Made by a program: the position numbers and the translations under genes
NCBI RefSeq assembly: GCF_012396365.1
Contig: NZ_JAAXPG010000031.1
Coordinates: forward strand, 1 to 64,000
Length of the DNA: 64,000 bases
Origin: Nocardiopsis alborubida
Lineage (GTDB): Bacteria > Actinomycetota > Actinomycetes > Streptosporangiales > Streptosporangiaceae
Reading direction: 5' to 3'
Notes under the pieces: model-generated
Told to the model about the DNA's origin: nothing
The model's input: only the letters and a program-made list of their open reading frames with translations
Database searches by the model: none
Shown here: positions 52,433 through 61,217 of the stretch, piece after piece
Layout of the letters: each line of letters starts with the position of its first letter
Position numbering within the stretch: position 1 is the first letter of the stretch

Positions 52433-53389
52433 TTGCGTACCTTGTACCCGCCCATCGAGCCGTACGACTCGGGGATGCTCGACGTCGGCGACGGACACCG
52501 CGTCTACTGGGAGCTGTGCGGCAACCCCGCGGGCAAGCCCGTGGTGTTCCTGCACGGCGGTCCCGGCGGCGGATGCGTGCCCGACCACCGCAGGCTCTTC
52601 GACCCGGAGCGGTACCGGATCCTGCTGTTCGACCAGCGCAACTGCGGCCGCTCCACCCCGCACGCCAGCCAGATGGACACCGACCTGTCCACCAACACCA
52701 CCTGGACGCTGGTGCAGGACATGGAGCGGCTGCGCGAGATGATCGGCGCGGAGTCCTGGCAGGTCTTCGGCGGGTCCTGGGGCAGCTGCCTGGCGCTGGC
52801 CTACGCCCAGCGCCACCCCGAGCGCGTCAGCGAGCTGGTCGTGCGCGGCATCTTCACCCTGCGCGAGAGCGAGCTGCGCTGGTTCTACCAGGAGGGCGCC
52901 TCCCAGCTCTTCCCGGACCTGTGGGAGTCCTACCTGGCGCCCATCCCCGAGGAGGAGCGCGGGGACCTCGTCGCCGCCTACGCGCGCCGGCTGAACTCGC
53001 CCGACCGGGAGGAGCGCCTGGCCGCCGCGCGCTCGTGGAGCGTGTGGGAGGGGTCCACGGTCACCCTGCTGCCCAACCACGAGCTGCGCGAGCACCACGC
53101 GGACGAGGACTACGCGCTGGCCTTCGCGCGGATCGAGAACCACTACTTCGTCAACCGCGGGTTCCTCACACCGAACCAGCTCATCGACGGGGCGGAGGCG
53201 ATCCGGCACATCCCCGGCGTGATCGTGCAGGGCCGCTACGACGTGTGCACCCCGGCCCGCACCGCCTACGACCTGCACAAGGCATGGCCGGAGGCGGACT
53301 TCCACATCGTGGACGACGCCGGGCACGCGTTCAGCGAGCCCGGCATCCTGGACCACCTGATCGAGGCGACCGACCGCTTCGCGAAGTAA
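52433..53389 (+). CDS. pip: proline iminopeptidase (alpha/beta hydrolase, S33)
   Basis: This 318-residue peptidase removes N-terminal proline from peptides. It has the oxyanion loop FLHGGPGGGC, the nucleophile Ser in FGGSWGSCLAL (about residue 115), the acid Asp in VIVQGRYDVCTP and the His in DDAGHAFSEP. The opening LYPPIEPYDSGMLDVGDGH is typical of the long (S33.001) group. The start is probably TTG 52433, eight bases after AAAGGG, since no ATG or GTG lies before the conserved YPPIEP. Confidence 0.93.
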   Translation: MRTLYPPIEPYDSGMLDVGDGHRVYWELCGNPAGKPVVFLHGGPGGGCVPDHRRLFDPERYRILLFDQRNCGRSTPHASQMDTDLSTNTTWTLVQDMERLREMIGAESWQVFGGSWGSCLALAYAQRHPERVSELVVRGIFTLRESELRWFYQEGASQLFPDLWESYLAPIPEEERGDLVAAYARRLNSPDREERLAAARSWSVWEGSTVTLLPNHELREHHADEDYALAFARIENHYFVNRGFLTPNQLIDGAEAIRHIPGVIVQGRYDVCTPARTAYDLHKAWPEADFHIVDDAGHAFSEPGILDHLIEATDRFAK

Positions 53390-53562
53390 CCCGGGCGCGG
53401 GCGGCCCGGCCCCGGGACGGGCGGGAGGGCCGCCCCGGCTCTTCGGAAGAGGCGCGGAGTGCGGGGAGCCCCCGCGCCCCGCGTCCCCGGCCGGTCCGGT
53501 CGTCCACGAACGCGGCGGGAGCCGTGCGCGGGAGGAACCGCGCGAGGCGCCCGCCACGCTCC

Positions 53563-56130
53563 CTAGTGGCCGCGCTCGTAGGAGCAGCTCATCCCGGCCT
53601 GGCCGCCGATCTCGAACAGGCCCAGATCGGCCAGCTGCCGGACCCCCCGGTGACGGGACAGGTTCCATGACGCGAACCCGGTGTCGTCGGACTCCTCCAC
53701 GAGGTTCTGGAAGCCCACCAGGGCGCAGTCGCGGTCGTTGCCCTCCAGTTCGACCAGACCGGGGATCGCGTCGGCGGACAGGTCGCGCAGGTACCAGGTG
53801 TCGACCGTGGTCAGGTCCAGGTCCTGGTGGCTCTCGGCGATACGCAGGTCCGGGTTGCCGTAGGCGAACACGGCCAGGGCCGCTCCGGCCAGGGCGGCCG
53901 TGGCACGGGGCAGCCAGGCCGCCGACCGGCCCAGGGTGTTGAGCGCACCCGCCGCGAGCAGCAGGCCGAACACCCCCGCGCTCCACATGATCCACGCCTC
54001 GGCGCTGGCCCGCATCCGGGTCAGCCCGTAGGCGTCGATGTACAGCTGCAGGCGCATCATCGCCGAGGCGAGGATGACCAGGGTGAGCGTGCACAGCAGC
54101 CCGAGCAGGGTGTTGCGCAGGACGCGGGTGGTGCTGGAGGGCAGGACGCGCACGACCACCGCGATGACGCACAGGACGAGCAGGCTGACCACGACCAGCT
54201 GGAAGAAGCCCTGGCGTGCGTACTCGGCGTAGGTGACCCCGGCGACGCGCTGGACGTACTCGTCGCCGCCGAACATGGCGACGGCCTGGACCGCGAGGAA
54301 CGCGGTGAACAGGAGGAGCAGGGCGCTGAGCGGGATCGTCCACACCCACACCGGCAGGGGAGTCCGCTCGGGGGAGGGGCCCGTGGGGACGGGGTCCGCG
54401 GGGGCGGTGTGGGCGGCGGGCCTCGGCGTGTGGCGGCGGCGCGCGGTCAGCACGGCGGATCCGGTGAGGAGCATAGCCGTCGCCATGGCGAACAGGTCGC
54501 CGACCGGGTTGAGGTCGCTCTCCAGGAGCAGGTCGGTGAACATCCGGCTCAGGTAGCTGCCGAACACCGGGTCGGCGAAGGCGAAGAGCACGCCGAAGAC
54601 GAGCAGCAGGCCGACCGTGGCCACCGTGGTGGCCAGGACCGGCCCGGCCAGGCGGCGGGACCGCCTGCCCTGGAGCGGCGCGGTCAGGAACCGCGGTGTG
54701 GAGGGCAGGTTGCGGAACAGGGCGAGCGAGCCGGCGAGGACGCCCACCGCGCCCTGGCGGGAGGCGGGGCCGCGCGCGGCGAAGGCCATCGAGGCGAGGA
54801 GGAAGGACGCGGTCAGGGTCCAGAAGAGCACCCAGCCCGCGTCGCGGAACACCGCCGTGAACAGCAGGACGGCGGCGAGCACGCCGTATACCGCCGACCA
54901 GGCGTAGGAGTGGCGGTCGGGTGTGGGCTCGGGGTCGGGAGCAGGGGCGGGTGTGGCTTGAGAGGCGGGTCGGGGGGCGGTGGCGTGTGCGGCTGTGGGG
55001 TGGGAGAGGGGCGGAGGTGAGGGTGCGGCGGCTGGAGTGGCCTCAGCGGTTTCAGAAGCCTCAGCAGTTTTGCCAGCTCCGGTGGGCCCTGTCCTGGTGG
55101 CCTCGCCGGTCCCAGCGGCCTCGGTGGCCTCTGGGTTCCCGGTTGTACCGTCGGACGCGACCGGCCCAGGGAGCTCGGGGGCGGAGGCGGTTCTGGCGTC
55201 ATCCCCGCTCCCGGACGGCTCAGGTGCCTCAGAGGCGCTCGGCGCGGAACCCTCATCAGCCTCTGGGGCACCCGTGTCCCCAGAGGTCATACTCCCTGGC
55301 GTACCTGTTCCGCTGCTGTCGGAATCGCTGCCCTCCGCGGGCTCGGATGTCCCTCCCTCCTCAGCCGAGGGACTGGTCGCGGAAGCCTCGTGGTCCCCCC
55401 CGGTCCCGGAGACCGCGTTCTCGATCCCGGAGGGAGTTCCGAGGTCCTCCGGGTCCTCCGCGGCGCCGGAGGGGTTCTCGGGCCGCGGTTCCCCGTTGCC
55501 TCCGGCCGGTCCGCTCTCCGCTTCCGGACCGGGATCACCGGAACCCTCGGTCATGTGGACCCCCGGGTTCCCCTCGGTGCCGGAAGCCTCCCCGGATCCC
55601 GGTTCCCCGCTTCGGGCCTCCTTGTCCCCGGTCTCGCTCCCGGGGGTGGCGGGGCGCGCCGTCAGCGCGGCGAACGCGGTCAGAGCCGCGACCACACCGG
55701 TGATGACCAGGCCGATCCCGGGCCGGTCGAACGTGGCCAGCAGTGCGGCCACCACGCCGACGCCGAGTACGGCGACCGGCAGCCACGCGGGTGCCCGGGG
55801 CAGGGGCGCCCGCGTCCGCTCCCGGTAGGCCGGGTCGTGGTAAGCCTGCTGGTACTGCTGAGGGTGTGACAGGTGCGACAGGTGGGCGAACGTCGTGCCG
55901 TACTGCTGTGGCCTCTGGTGGGCACCCTGCTGCCTCACCTGCTCCATGTGCCACGGATGGCCCGTCTGTCCTGGCGGACTCGGCTGCCCCACCTGAGCCG
56001 GTCGCCCCGGTCGTCCTACCCGCTCCGGCGAACCCGGTGGCGCGGGGGTCCCGTGCGGCCCCGGCGCGGGAGCGGCCTCCACCGTCGACCGGCGGCCCTC
56101 GGGATTCCCGGCGGTCTCGTCCTCGCTCAC
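53563..56130 (-). CDS. DUF4173 multi-pass membrane protein with long low-complexity insert
   Basis: This 855-residue protein has a disordered Pro/Gly/Gln-rich start (about 1-120), two membrane helices (about 121-165), then some 230 residues of Ser/Glu/Gly/Ala/Pro low complexity (about 170-400). A DUF4173 membrane domain with about ten helices follows and ends in a soluble C-terminus with QDLDLTTVDTWYLRDLSADA and a final Cys-containing tail. The membrane part matches DUF4173, whose function is unknown. GTG 56130 has AAAGGGG upstream. It is divergent from the ferredoxin gene. Confidence 0.82.
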   Translation of the reverse strand: MSEDETAGNPEGRRSTVEAAPAPGPHGTPAPPGSPERVGRPGRPAQVGQPSPPGQTGHPWHMEQVRQQGAHQRPQQYGTTFAHLSHLSHPQQYQQAYHDPAYRERTRAPLPRAPAWLPVAVLGVGVVAALLATFDRPGIGLVITGVVAALTAFAALTARPATPGSETGDKEARSGEPGSGEASGTEGNPGVHMTEGSGDPGPEAESGPAGGNGEPRPENPSGAAEDPEDLGTPSGIENAVSGTGGDHEASATSPSAEEGGTSEPAEGSDSDSSGTGTPGSMTSGDTGAPEADEGSAPSASEAPEPSGSGDDARTASAPELPGPVASDGTTGNPEATEAAGTGEATRTGPTGAGKTAEASETAEATPAAAPSPPPLSHPTAAHATAPRPASQATPAPAPDPEPTPDRHSYAWSAVYGVLAAVLLFTAVFRDAGWVLFWTLTASFLLASMAFAARGPASRQGAVGVLAGSLALFRNLPSTPRFLTAPLQGRRSRRLAGPVLATTVATVGLLLVFGVLFAFADPVFGSYLSRMFTDLLLESDLNPVGDLFAMATAMLLTGSAVLTARRRHTPRPAAHTAPADPVPTGPSPERTPLPVWVWTIPLSALLLLFTAFLAVQAVAMFGGDEYVQRVAGVTYAEYARQGFFQLVVVSLLVLCVIAVVVRVLPSSTTRVLRNTLLGLLCTLTLVILASAMMRLQLYIDAYGLTRMRASAEAWIMWSAGVFGLLLAAGALNTLGRSAAWLPRATAALAGAALAVFAYGNPDLRIAESHQDLDLTTVDTWYLRDLSADAIPGLVELEGNDRDCALVGFQNLVEESDDTGFASWNLSRHRGVRQLADLGLFEIGGQAGMSCSYERGH

Positions 56131-56335
56131 CCGTATGCCCCTTTCACGACGGCACCGGACTACCCGGTGCTGTCGGCAGTGGGACAGCGCGCGCACGCTG
56201 ACGGTTCACGCAGCATCCGTTTTATGGACAAAAGCGAAGTTCTGGACGCGCGTCCCGACACCCGTCCAGGCCTGTGCACCCCGTCCGCCCCCGGCTAGAG
56301 TCGGGGGTCACACCGCCTTCCGCGCGAGGAGTCCA

Positions 56336-56533
56336 GTGACGATGCGAGTCGAGGTCGACTACGACCGGTGCGAGAGCAACGCCCTGTGCATGGCCGCCGC
56401 ACCGGAGGTCTTCGAGGTCCGCGACGACGACTTCCTCTACCTGCTCACCGAGGAACCCGCCGCCGCGTCGCACGAACGCGTCCGCCAGGCCGAGCGCATG
56501 TGCCCCAAGAGGGCCATCACCGTGCGGGAGTGA
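56336..56533 (+). CDS. [3Fe-4S]-type ferredoxin
   Basis: This 65-residue ferredoxin has cluster ligands Cys in DRCESNALC (C-x5-C) and MCPKRAITV (CP end). The middle Cys of a [4Fe-4S] set is replaced, typical of small P450-partner ferredoxins. GTG 56336 is four bases after AGGAG; ATG 56342, two codons on, is equally possible. Its 3' end overlaps the convergent ferredoxin-reductase gene by 17 bases. No P450 gene is visible in this window. Confidence 0.9.
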   Translation: MTMRVEVDYDRCESNALCMAAAPEVFEVRDDDFLYLLTEEPAAASHERVRQAERMCPKRAITVRE

Positions 56534-57788
56534 CCCCCGCGGCCGCCAACGCCTCGTCCCACGTCGTCGGCTTCTCCAGCAGACTCCGGTAGCGCATGGT
56601 CCTGGGGGTGGAGCGCAGCCCCAGCACACCGGTGAGCATTCCGCCGCGGCCGAGGAAGGCCACGAACTTTCGGTCCTCCGGGGAGCCGTGCACGAAGGCG
56701 ACCTGATCGGCGGGCGCGCCCTGCCCCAGCAGCTGGACCTTCATCCTGTATTGGTCGGACCAGAAGTAGGGCACCGGAGTGAAGGGCGTGCGCCCACCGC
56801 CGCCGGCCAGCAGGTTGTGCGCCGCGGCCTCGCCCTGCTCAGCCGCGTTGGTCCAGTGCTCCAGGCGGATCCGCCCGCCGTAGCGCGGGTGCGGCCAGTT
56901 AGCCAGGTCGCCGACCGCGTACACGTTCGGCACCGAGGCCGCGGAGTACTCGTCGCACGCCACCGAGCCGTCGGCCAGCAGCTCCACCCCGGACCCGCGC
57001 AGCCACTCGGTGTTCAGGTGCACGCCGATCCCGGCGACCACGAGGGAGGCCTCCACCGCCGAGCCGTCGGCGAGACGGACCCGCTCCACCCGGTCCCGCC
57101 CCTCGAAACCGGCCACGCCCACGCCCAGGCGCACGTCGACGCCGTTCTCCCGGTGCAGCTCCGTGAGGACCTCGCCGATCCTCGGGTCCACGACCCGGGT
57201 CAGCGGTGTGGGCGCCGCCTCCACCAGGGTCACGTCCATGCCCACCGCGCGGGCGCTGGCGGCCACCTCGGCGCCGACGAAACCGGCCCCGACCACCACC
57301 AGGCGGCCGCCGGAGTCGAACTCCGACCGCACCGCCTCGGCGTCGTCCAGGGTGCGCAGCACGTACACGCCCGCCAGGTCGGTGGCGGGGCGGCGCGCCC
57401 GGGCGCCCGTGGCGATCACCAGGCCGTCGTAGCGCACCGTTCCGAGGGCGCCGCCCGGACCGGACACGCTCACCTCGCGGGCGGCGGTGTCCAGCCCCAC
57501 CGCCCGGCTGCCCGGACGGAAGTCCAGGTCCAGGGCGTCCACGGCCTCGTCCTCGCGCAGGCGCAGCGCCCGGTGGCCCACCAGCCAGCCCGGGCCGCCG
57601 CCCGCGGGTTCCATGCCCACCCCGGTCAGGACCTCCTTGGACAGCGGAGGCCGCGAGTAGGGCCGGTGCGCCTCCTCGCCCAGGAGCGTCAGCCGCCCCT
57701 CGTATCCGCGTTCGCGCAGCGCCTCGGCCGTGTGCAGCCCGGCCATCCCCGCGCCGACGACGACGATGTCGTTGAGGGTGTCCCGCAC
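56517..57788 (-). CDS. FAD-dependent ferredoxin reductase
   Basis: This 423-residue pyridine-nucleotide-disulfide oxidoreductase has the FAD loop IVVVGAGMAGLHTAEAL at the N-terminus, the NAD(P)H loop LVVVGAGFVGAEVA (about 150-163), the FAD-binding VYAVGDLANWP, and a C-terminal Reductase_C domain (VPYFWSDQYRMKVQLLG). It passes electrons from NAD(P)H to a small ferredoxin. The convergent ferredoxin gene, overlapping it by 17 bases, is the obvious partner. GTG 57788 has GGAAGGG. A terminal oxygenase is absent from the window. Confidence 0.93.
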   Translation of the reverse strand: MRDTLNDIVVVGAGMAGLHTAEALRERGYEGRLTLLGEEAHRPYSRPPLSKEVLTGVGMEPAGGGPGWLVGHRALRLREDEAVDALDLDFRPGSRAVGLDTAAREVSVSGPGGALGTVRYDGLVIATGARARRPATDLAGVYVLRTLDDAEAVRSEFDSGGRLVVVGAGFVGAEVAASARAVGMDVTLVEAAPTPLTRVVDPRIGEVLTELHRENGVDVRLGVGVAGFEGRDRVERVRLADGSAVEASLVVAGIGVHLNTEWLRGSGVELLADGSVACDEYSAASVPNVYAVGDLANWPHPRYGGRIRLEHWTNAAEQGEAAAHNLLAGGGGRTPFTPVPYFWSDQYRMKVQLLGQGAPADQVAFVHGSPEDRKFVAFLGRGGMLTGVLGLRSTPRTMRYRSLLEKPTTWDEALAAAGVTPAR

Positions 57789-57831
57789 GGTGGTGTCCCT
57801 TCCGGTGGTGGTTCCCCGAGGACGGGGCTCG

Positions 57832-58794
57832 TCAGAGTGGGCGGACCTCGCCGACGGGGGCGCCACCTCCGAGGACGTCGGCGCGCAACCGGTCCTGGAC
57901 GGGGGAGACGTCCACACCGAGGGTCCGCAGCGCGTCGAGTGCGACCAGCGTACGCGCCCGCTCCTCGGCGTCCCCGTCGCTGATCTTGACGGCGACGGTC
58001 TCGCCGGTGGCGGCGCTGACCACCAGGACCCCGTCGGCACCGCCCTTGGCCACCAGGCCGGGCATCCGCGTCATGAGGTCGGTGTCGATCCGGTCACTGC
58101 CCGCCACGTACAGCGGGTGTGCGCTCATCGCCTCGACCACGGCCCGCTCCGGGCCTCCCTCGGGGGCGGTGCGCATGCGCCACAGGCCGCGGGCCAGACC
58201 GGTCAGGGACACCGCCATCTGGGGCGCCCCGCAGCCGTCCACGGCGGTGTGCGCGACCGGCTCCCCGCACAGCTCCTCGATGGTCTCGCGGACCAGGACC
58301 TGGAAGGGGTGCCCGGCTTCGAGGTAGTCCCCGGTGCTCCATCCCCGGGCGACGCAGGCGGCGAGCATGCCCGCGTGCTTGCCGGAGCAGTTCATCAGCA
58401 CCCGCTCGGGCTCGCGTCCGGCGCGGACGAACGCGGTGCGCGCGTCCTTGCCGCTGGGGGCGGCCGGGGGGCAGCCCAGGGCGTCGGCGGTGAGCCCGGC
58501 CGCGGCCAGGATGCGCTCGGTCTCGGCGGTGTGCGCCTCCTCACCGGAGTGGCTGCCCGCGGCGATGGCCAGCGAGGAGCCCTCCAGGGGCGCGCCCGCC
58601 CGCAGCATCGCCAGCGCCTGGAAGGGCTTGGCCGAGGAGCGCGGGAACATGGGCTGGTGCACGGGGCCGCGCGCGTAGGCGATCCGGCCGTCCGCGGACA
58701 GTCCGACGACCGCACCGTAGTGGACGCTCTCCAGCATTCCGGACCGGATGACCTGCGCCAGGGGGACGTACTCGGGCAGCGGGCTCTGGGGCAT
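57832..58794 (-). CDS. asparaginase, thermolabile (AnsA/Rhizobium) type
   Basis: This 320-residue protein matches the asparaginase family typified by Rhizobium etli: GMLESVHYGAVVGLSADGRI, MFPRSSAKPFQALAML (with the nucleophile Ser-x-x-Lys region), AAGSHSGEEAHTAET, RVLMNCSGKHAGMLAAC and DGCGAPQMAVSL. It hydrolyses asparagine to aspartate and ammonia, and is unrelated to E. coli asparaginase II. ATG 58794 has AGGAG. It ends 43 bases upstream of the FNR start, so the two may form an operon. Confidence 0.93.
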   Translation of the reverse strand: MPQSPLPEYVPLAQVIRSGMLESVHYGAVVGLSADGRIAYARGPVHQPMFPRSSAKPFQALAMLRAGAPLEGSSLAIAAGSHSGEEAHTAETERILAAAGLTADALGCPPAAPSGKDARTAFVRAGREPERVLMNCSGKHAGMLAACVARGWSTGDYLEAGHPFQVLVRETIEELCGEPVAHTAVDGCGAPQMAVSLTGLARGLWRMRTAPEGGPERAVVEAMSAHPLYVAGSDRIDTDLMTRMPGLVAKGGADGVLVVSAATGETVAVKISDGDAEERARTLVALDALRTLGVDVSPVQDRLRADVLGGGAPVGEVRPL

Positions 58795-59099
58795 GCGGGC
58801 TTCTCCTCGCCGTTGAGGTCGGGTCAGGGTGCGCGTGGAGTGTCCGCCTGTGGGTGGACACGACTGAGAACGTTACATAACTCCCCTTTCTTCCGGTCGC
58901 CCCGCGGTCGCGGAACCGGCTCGGCCGGAGCTGTTCCCGGAGCCGTCTCCCGGTCCGCGGACCCGGCCGGGGCGGTCGGCGGGAACAGCCCTCCCACGTG
59001 CACGGGGTCCGCTGTCGGACGCGGGGAGTAAGGTCGTTGCCGGTAAGCGGCAAGGTGGAACAGCCGTTCGGCACGACGGACGAAGGAGTGGGGCACACG
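58795..59099. other. 305-base divergent promoter region
   Basis: Between the asparaginase and exonuclease genes. An A/T-richer patch at 58868-58892 (GTTACATAACTCCCC) is the likely asparaginase promoter region. I see no gene or strong repeat. Confidence 0.4.
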
Positions 59100-60119
59100 A
59101 TGGGAACGCTGCGGATGGGCGCGCTGACCCGGCGCAGGGTCGGCATGCGGGCGGCGGACCTGGAGTACGCGGTGCTCGACATGGAGACCACCGGCCTCGA
59201 CCCCCGCGAGGGCGCGCGCATCGTGGAGATCGCCGTGGTGCGCGTGCGCGGAGACGGCAAGCTCGTCGAGGAGTTCAGCACCCTGGTCGACCCGCGCGCG
59301 CCGGTGGGCGGCCGCGAGTTCCACGGCATCGGCGAGGGTGACACCGTGGGCGCCCCGACCGCGGCGCAGGTGGCGCCCAGGCTCACCGAACTGCTCTCCG
59401 GGGCGGTCGTGGTCGGCCACAACCTCGACTTCGAACAGCGCTTCCTCGCCTCGGAGCTGGTGCCCGCGGGGCTGCCCACGGGTCAGGCCGGGCTGTGCAC
59501 GCTGCGCACGCTGCGCTCCCAGGTGGAGCTGGAGCGGTACTCGCTGCCCAAGGCCTCCCACCGGCTCAGCGGCGACTGGCCGACCGGACAGCACACCGCG
59601 CTGGGCGACGCCCGTGCCTGCGCCAAACTGCTCGCGGAGATGCTCGCCAACGCCCCCGGCGAGCTGCGCTACGGCGGTCCCGCGCCCAAGCGGCTCGCGG
59701 TGCCGGAGCCGGTCCCCGGCCCGCGCGGCGCGGCAGAGCCGGTCCGCTGGAAGCCGCGCACGTCGTCGGTGCCCGGCGGGCTTCCGCCGCTGGGCCCCTG
59801 GCAGGCGCGGTGGCGGCCCCACGAGCTGGACCCGCTGCTGTGCGGCGGGGCCTTCGGAGCCACGGACCGCGCCATCGCGGAGATGGCCGCGCACCGCGAC
59901 ACCCGCTTCCGCGAGCGGCTGGCCGCGGCCGCCGCGGTGACGGGCGGGCTCGCGGCCACGGCCGCGGGCGGCCTGCTGCTGCGCATGGCCGGTGCCGGGA
60001 GCACGAGCGACCCCGGTTATCCGGCCGGACGCGCCGACGGCTCCCCGGCGCGGCTGCTCGGCCGGATCGGCCGGTCCGTGCTCGGGGCCCGGCCAGGGCT
60101 CACAGACCGGAGAGAGTGA
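59100..60119 (+). CDS. DnaQ-like 3'-5' exonuclease
   Basis: This 339-residue protein has an N-terminal DEDDh exonuclease domain: Exo I AVLDMETTGLD (Asp 27, Glu 29), Exo II VVGHNLDFEQRFL, and Exo III HTALGDARACAKLL with the catalytic His and Asp. The C-terminal 150 residues are Pro-rich and then contain a hydrophobic patch (about 280-300), with no known domain. ATG 59100 is chosen; GTG 59088 is an alternative closer to GAAGGA. It may act in repair or proofreading. Its end overlaps the next gene on the other strand by 20 bases. Confidence 0.88.
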   Translation: MGTLRMGALTRRRVGMRAADLEYAVLDMETTGLDPREGARIVEIAVVRVRGDGKLVEEFSTLVDPRAPVGGREFHGIGEGDTVGAPTAAQVAPRLTELLSGAVVVGHNLDFEQRFLASELVPAGLPTGQAGLCTLRTLRSQVELERYSLPKASHRLSGDWPTGQHTALGDARACAKLLAEMLANAPGELRYGGPAPKRLAVPEPVPGPRGAAEPVRWKPRTSSVPGGLPPLGPWQARWRPHELDPLLCGGAFGATDRAIAEMAAHRDTRFRERLAAAAAVTGGLAATAAGGLLLRMAGAGSTSDPGYPAGRADGSPARLLGRIGRSVLGARPGLTDRRE

Positions 60120-60363
60120 GGAAGAACGCCACGATCAGCGCGCTTCCGCCGAGTGTGGTGAGCAGCGCCTTGCCCGGTTCGGTGAGCCGGGCCGACACCA
60201 GCCGCACACGGGGACGGACCATCTCCGGACTCCGCGCGGCGGCCACGGAGCCGCCGCGGCCGGGACGGGGCGCCGGGATCCGTCCGGGGACGTAGCTGGG
60301 GAGCTTGTTGAACATGGCGACCGTCACCAGGACGGCGCCGAGGAGGATCAGTACGAGGGACAC
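60100..60363 (-). CDS. small two-helix membrane protein
   Basis: This 87-residue protein begins SLVLILLGAVLVTVAMFNKL, a first membrane helix, and ends with a second (LLTTLGGSALIVAFFLTLS) around a basic middle. Codons 25-60 are Arg/Pro-rich. GTG 60363 is the start; I see no strong Shine-Dalgarno. It overlaps the exonuclease gene tail-to-tail by 20 bases. I do not recognise a family. Downstream of a possible TetR gene terminator region, it is likely monocistronic. Confidence 0.65.
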   Translation of the reverse strand: MSLVLILLGAVLVTVAMFNKLPSYVPGRIPAPRPGRGGSVAAARSPEMVRPRVRLVSARLTEPGKALLTTLGGSALIVAFFLTLSGL

Positions 60364-60517
60364 GTCGGAGAGGGCCTCACACTCGGTCGAAGGGGCGACC
60401 GCCCCGAAGGGCGGGCGGGGTCACCGATTCTGACCGATGTCGCCGTACCGTTGCGACTTGATATCGCCTCGCCAACGTTGTGGCGCAGGTTACGGGCCAG
60501 CCTTTATGACTGTCTGA

Positions 60518-61177
60518 TCATGTACCGCTACGGCGGGTGTTCCTCGCGGCGGTCTGAGGAAGAACGGTGTCCACGGTTTCGGTCGCCACACCGAGGGCGC
60601 GGAGCACGAACCGGGTGACCAGGGCGTGGGTCTCGTCGAGGTCGATCTCGCCGCTGACGAGGGGCAGGCGCTGGGAGCCGACCATCGACAGGGCCAGCCG
60701 GGAGACGGGCTCGGCGGGCAGGGGGTCGAACTCGCCCGCGGCGGTGCCCTCCTCCAGGATCTCGGTCAGCAGGCGCTGCATGGGCGCCACGTGGGCGGCG
60801 AGCGCCTGGTAGGCGTCCGGGCCGAGGCTGGCCCCGAGTTCGGCGGCGGGCGGGTGCGGATGCGCCATGATGCCCTCCAACTGGAGGCGGACGAACGCCG
60901 AGAGCCGCCGCGCCGCCGAGACGCCCGAGGGGAGTTCGCGCCTGTACCGCTCGACGAACGCGCTGTTGACCTGCTCGGTGAAGGCCAGGAGCAGCGCGGG
61001 CTTGTCGGGGAAGTAGTTGTACAGGGCGGTACGGGTGATCCCCGCGGAGTTGGCCACGTCGGTCATGGAGATGCGGTCGATCCCCTGGGTCCGGATCAGC
61101 TCGTCGACGGCGTCCATGATGCGATCCCGTGTGCGGGCACGGTGGGCGGCGATGGTCGGCGCCGTGATCTTGGGCAT
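60518..61177 (-). CDS. TetR-family transcriptional regulator
   Basis: This 219-residue regulator has an N-terminal HTH: RDRIMDAVDELIRTQGIDR, then ISMTDVANSAGITRTALYNYF, and an all-helical ligand domain. ATG 61177 directly follows AGGAGG with no spacer, which is unusual; a later start is possible but would cut the HTH. It lies 40 bases downstream of the alpha/beta hydrolase gene on the same strand and may be in one operon with it, controlling that hydrolase or its own promoter. Confidence 0.9.
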   Translation of the reverse strand: MPKITAPTIAAHRARTRDRIMDAVDELIRTQGIDRISMTDVANSAGITRTALYNYFPDKPALLLAFTEQVNSAFVERYRRELPSGVSAARRLSAFVRLQLEGIMAHPHPPAAELGASLGPDAYQALAAHVAPMQRLLTEILEEGTAAGEFDPLPAEPVSRLALSMVGSQRLPLVSGEIDLDETHALVTRFVLRALGVATETVDTVLPQTAARNTRRSGT

Positions 61178-61217
61178 CCTCCTATGGTGTCACGCCCGGG
61201 GGCGGGCCGTCGTGGGT

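Noticed and set aside
54890..55560. Repetitive Ser/Glu/Gly/Pro-coding stretch that could be taken for a CRISPR or tandem repeat
   Set aside because: The repeats are irregular and stay in frame within the DUF4173 gene; there are no equal repeats with unique spacers.
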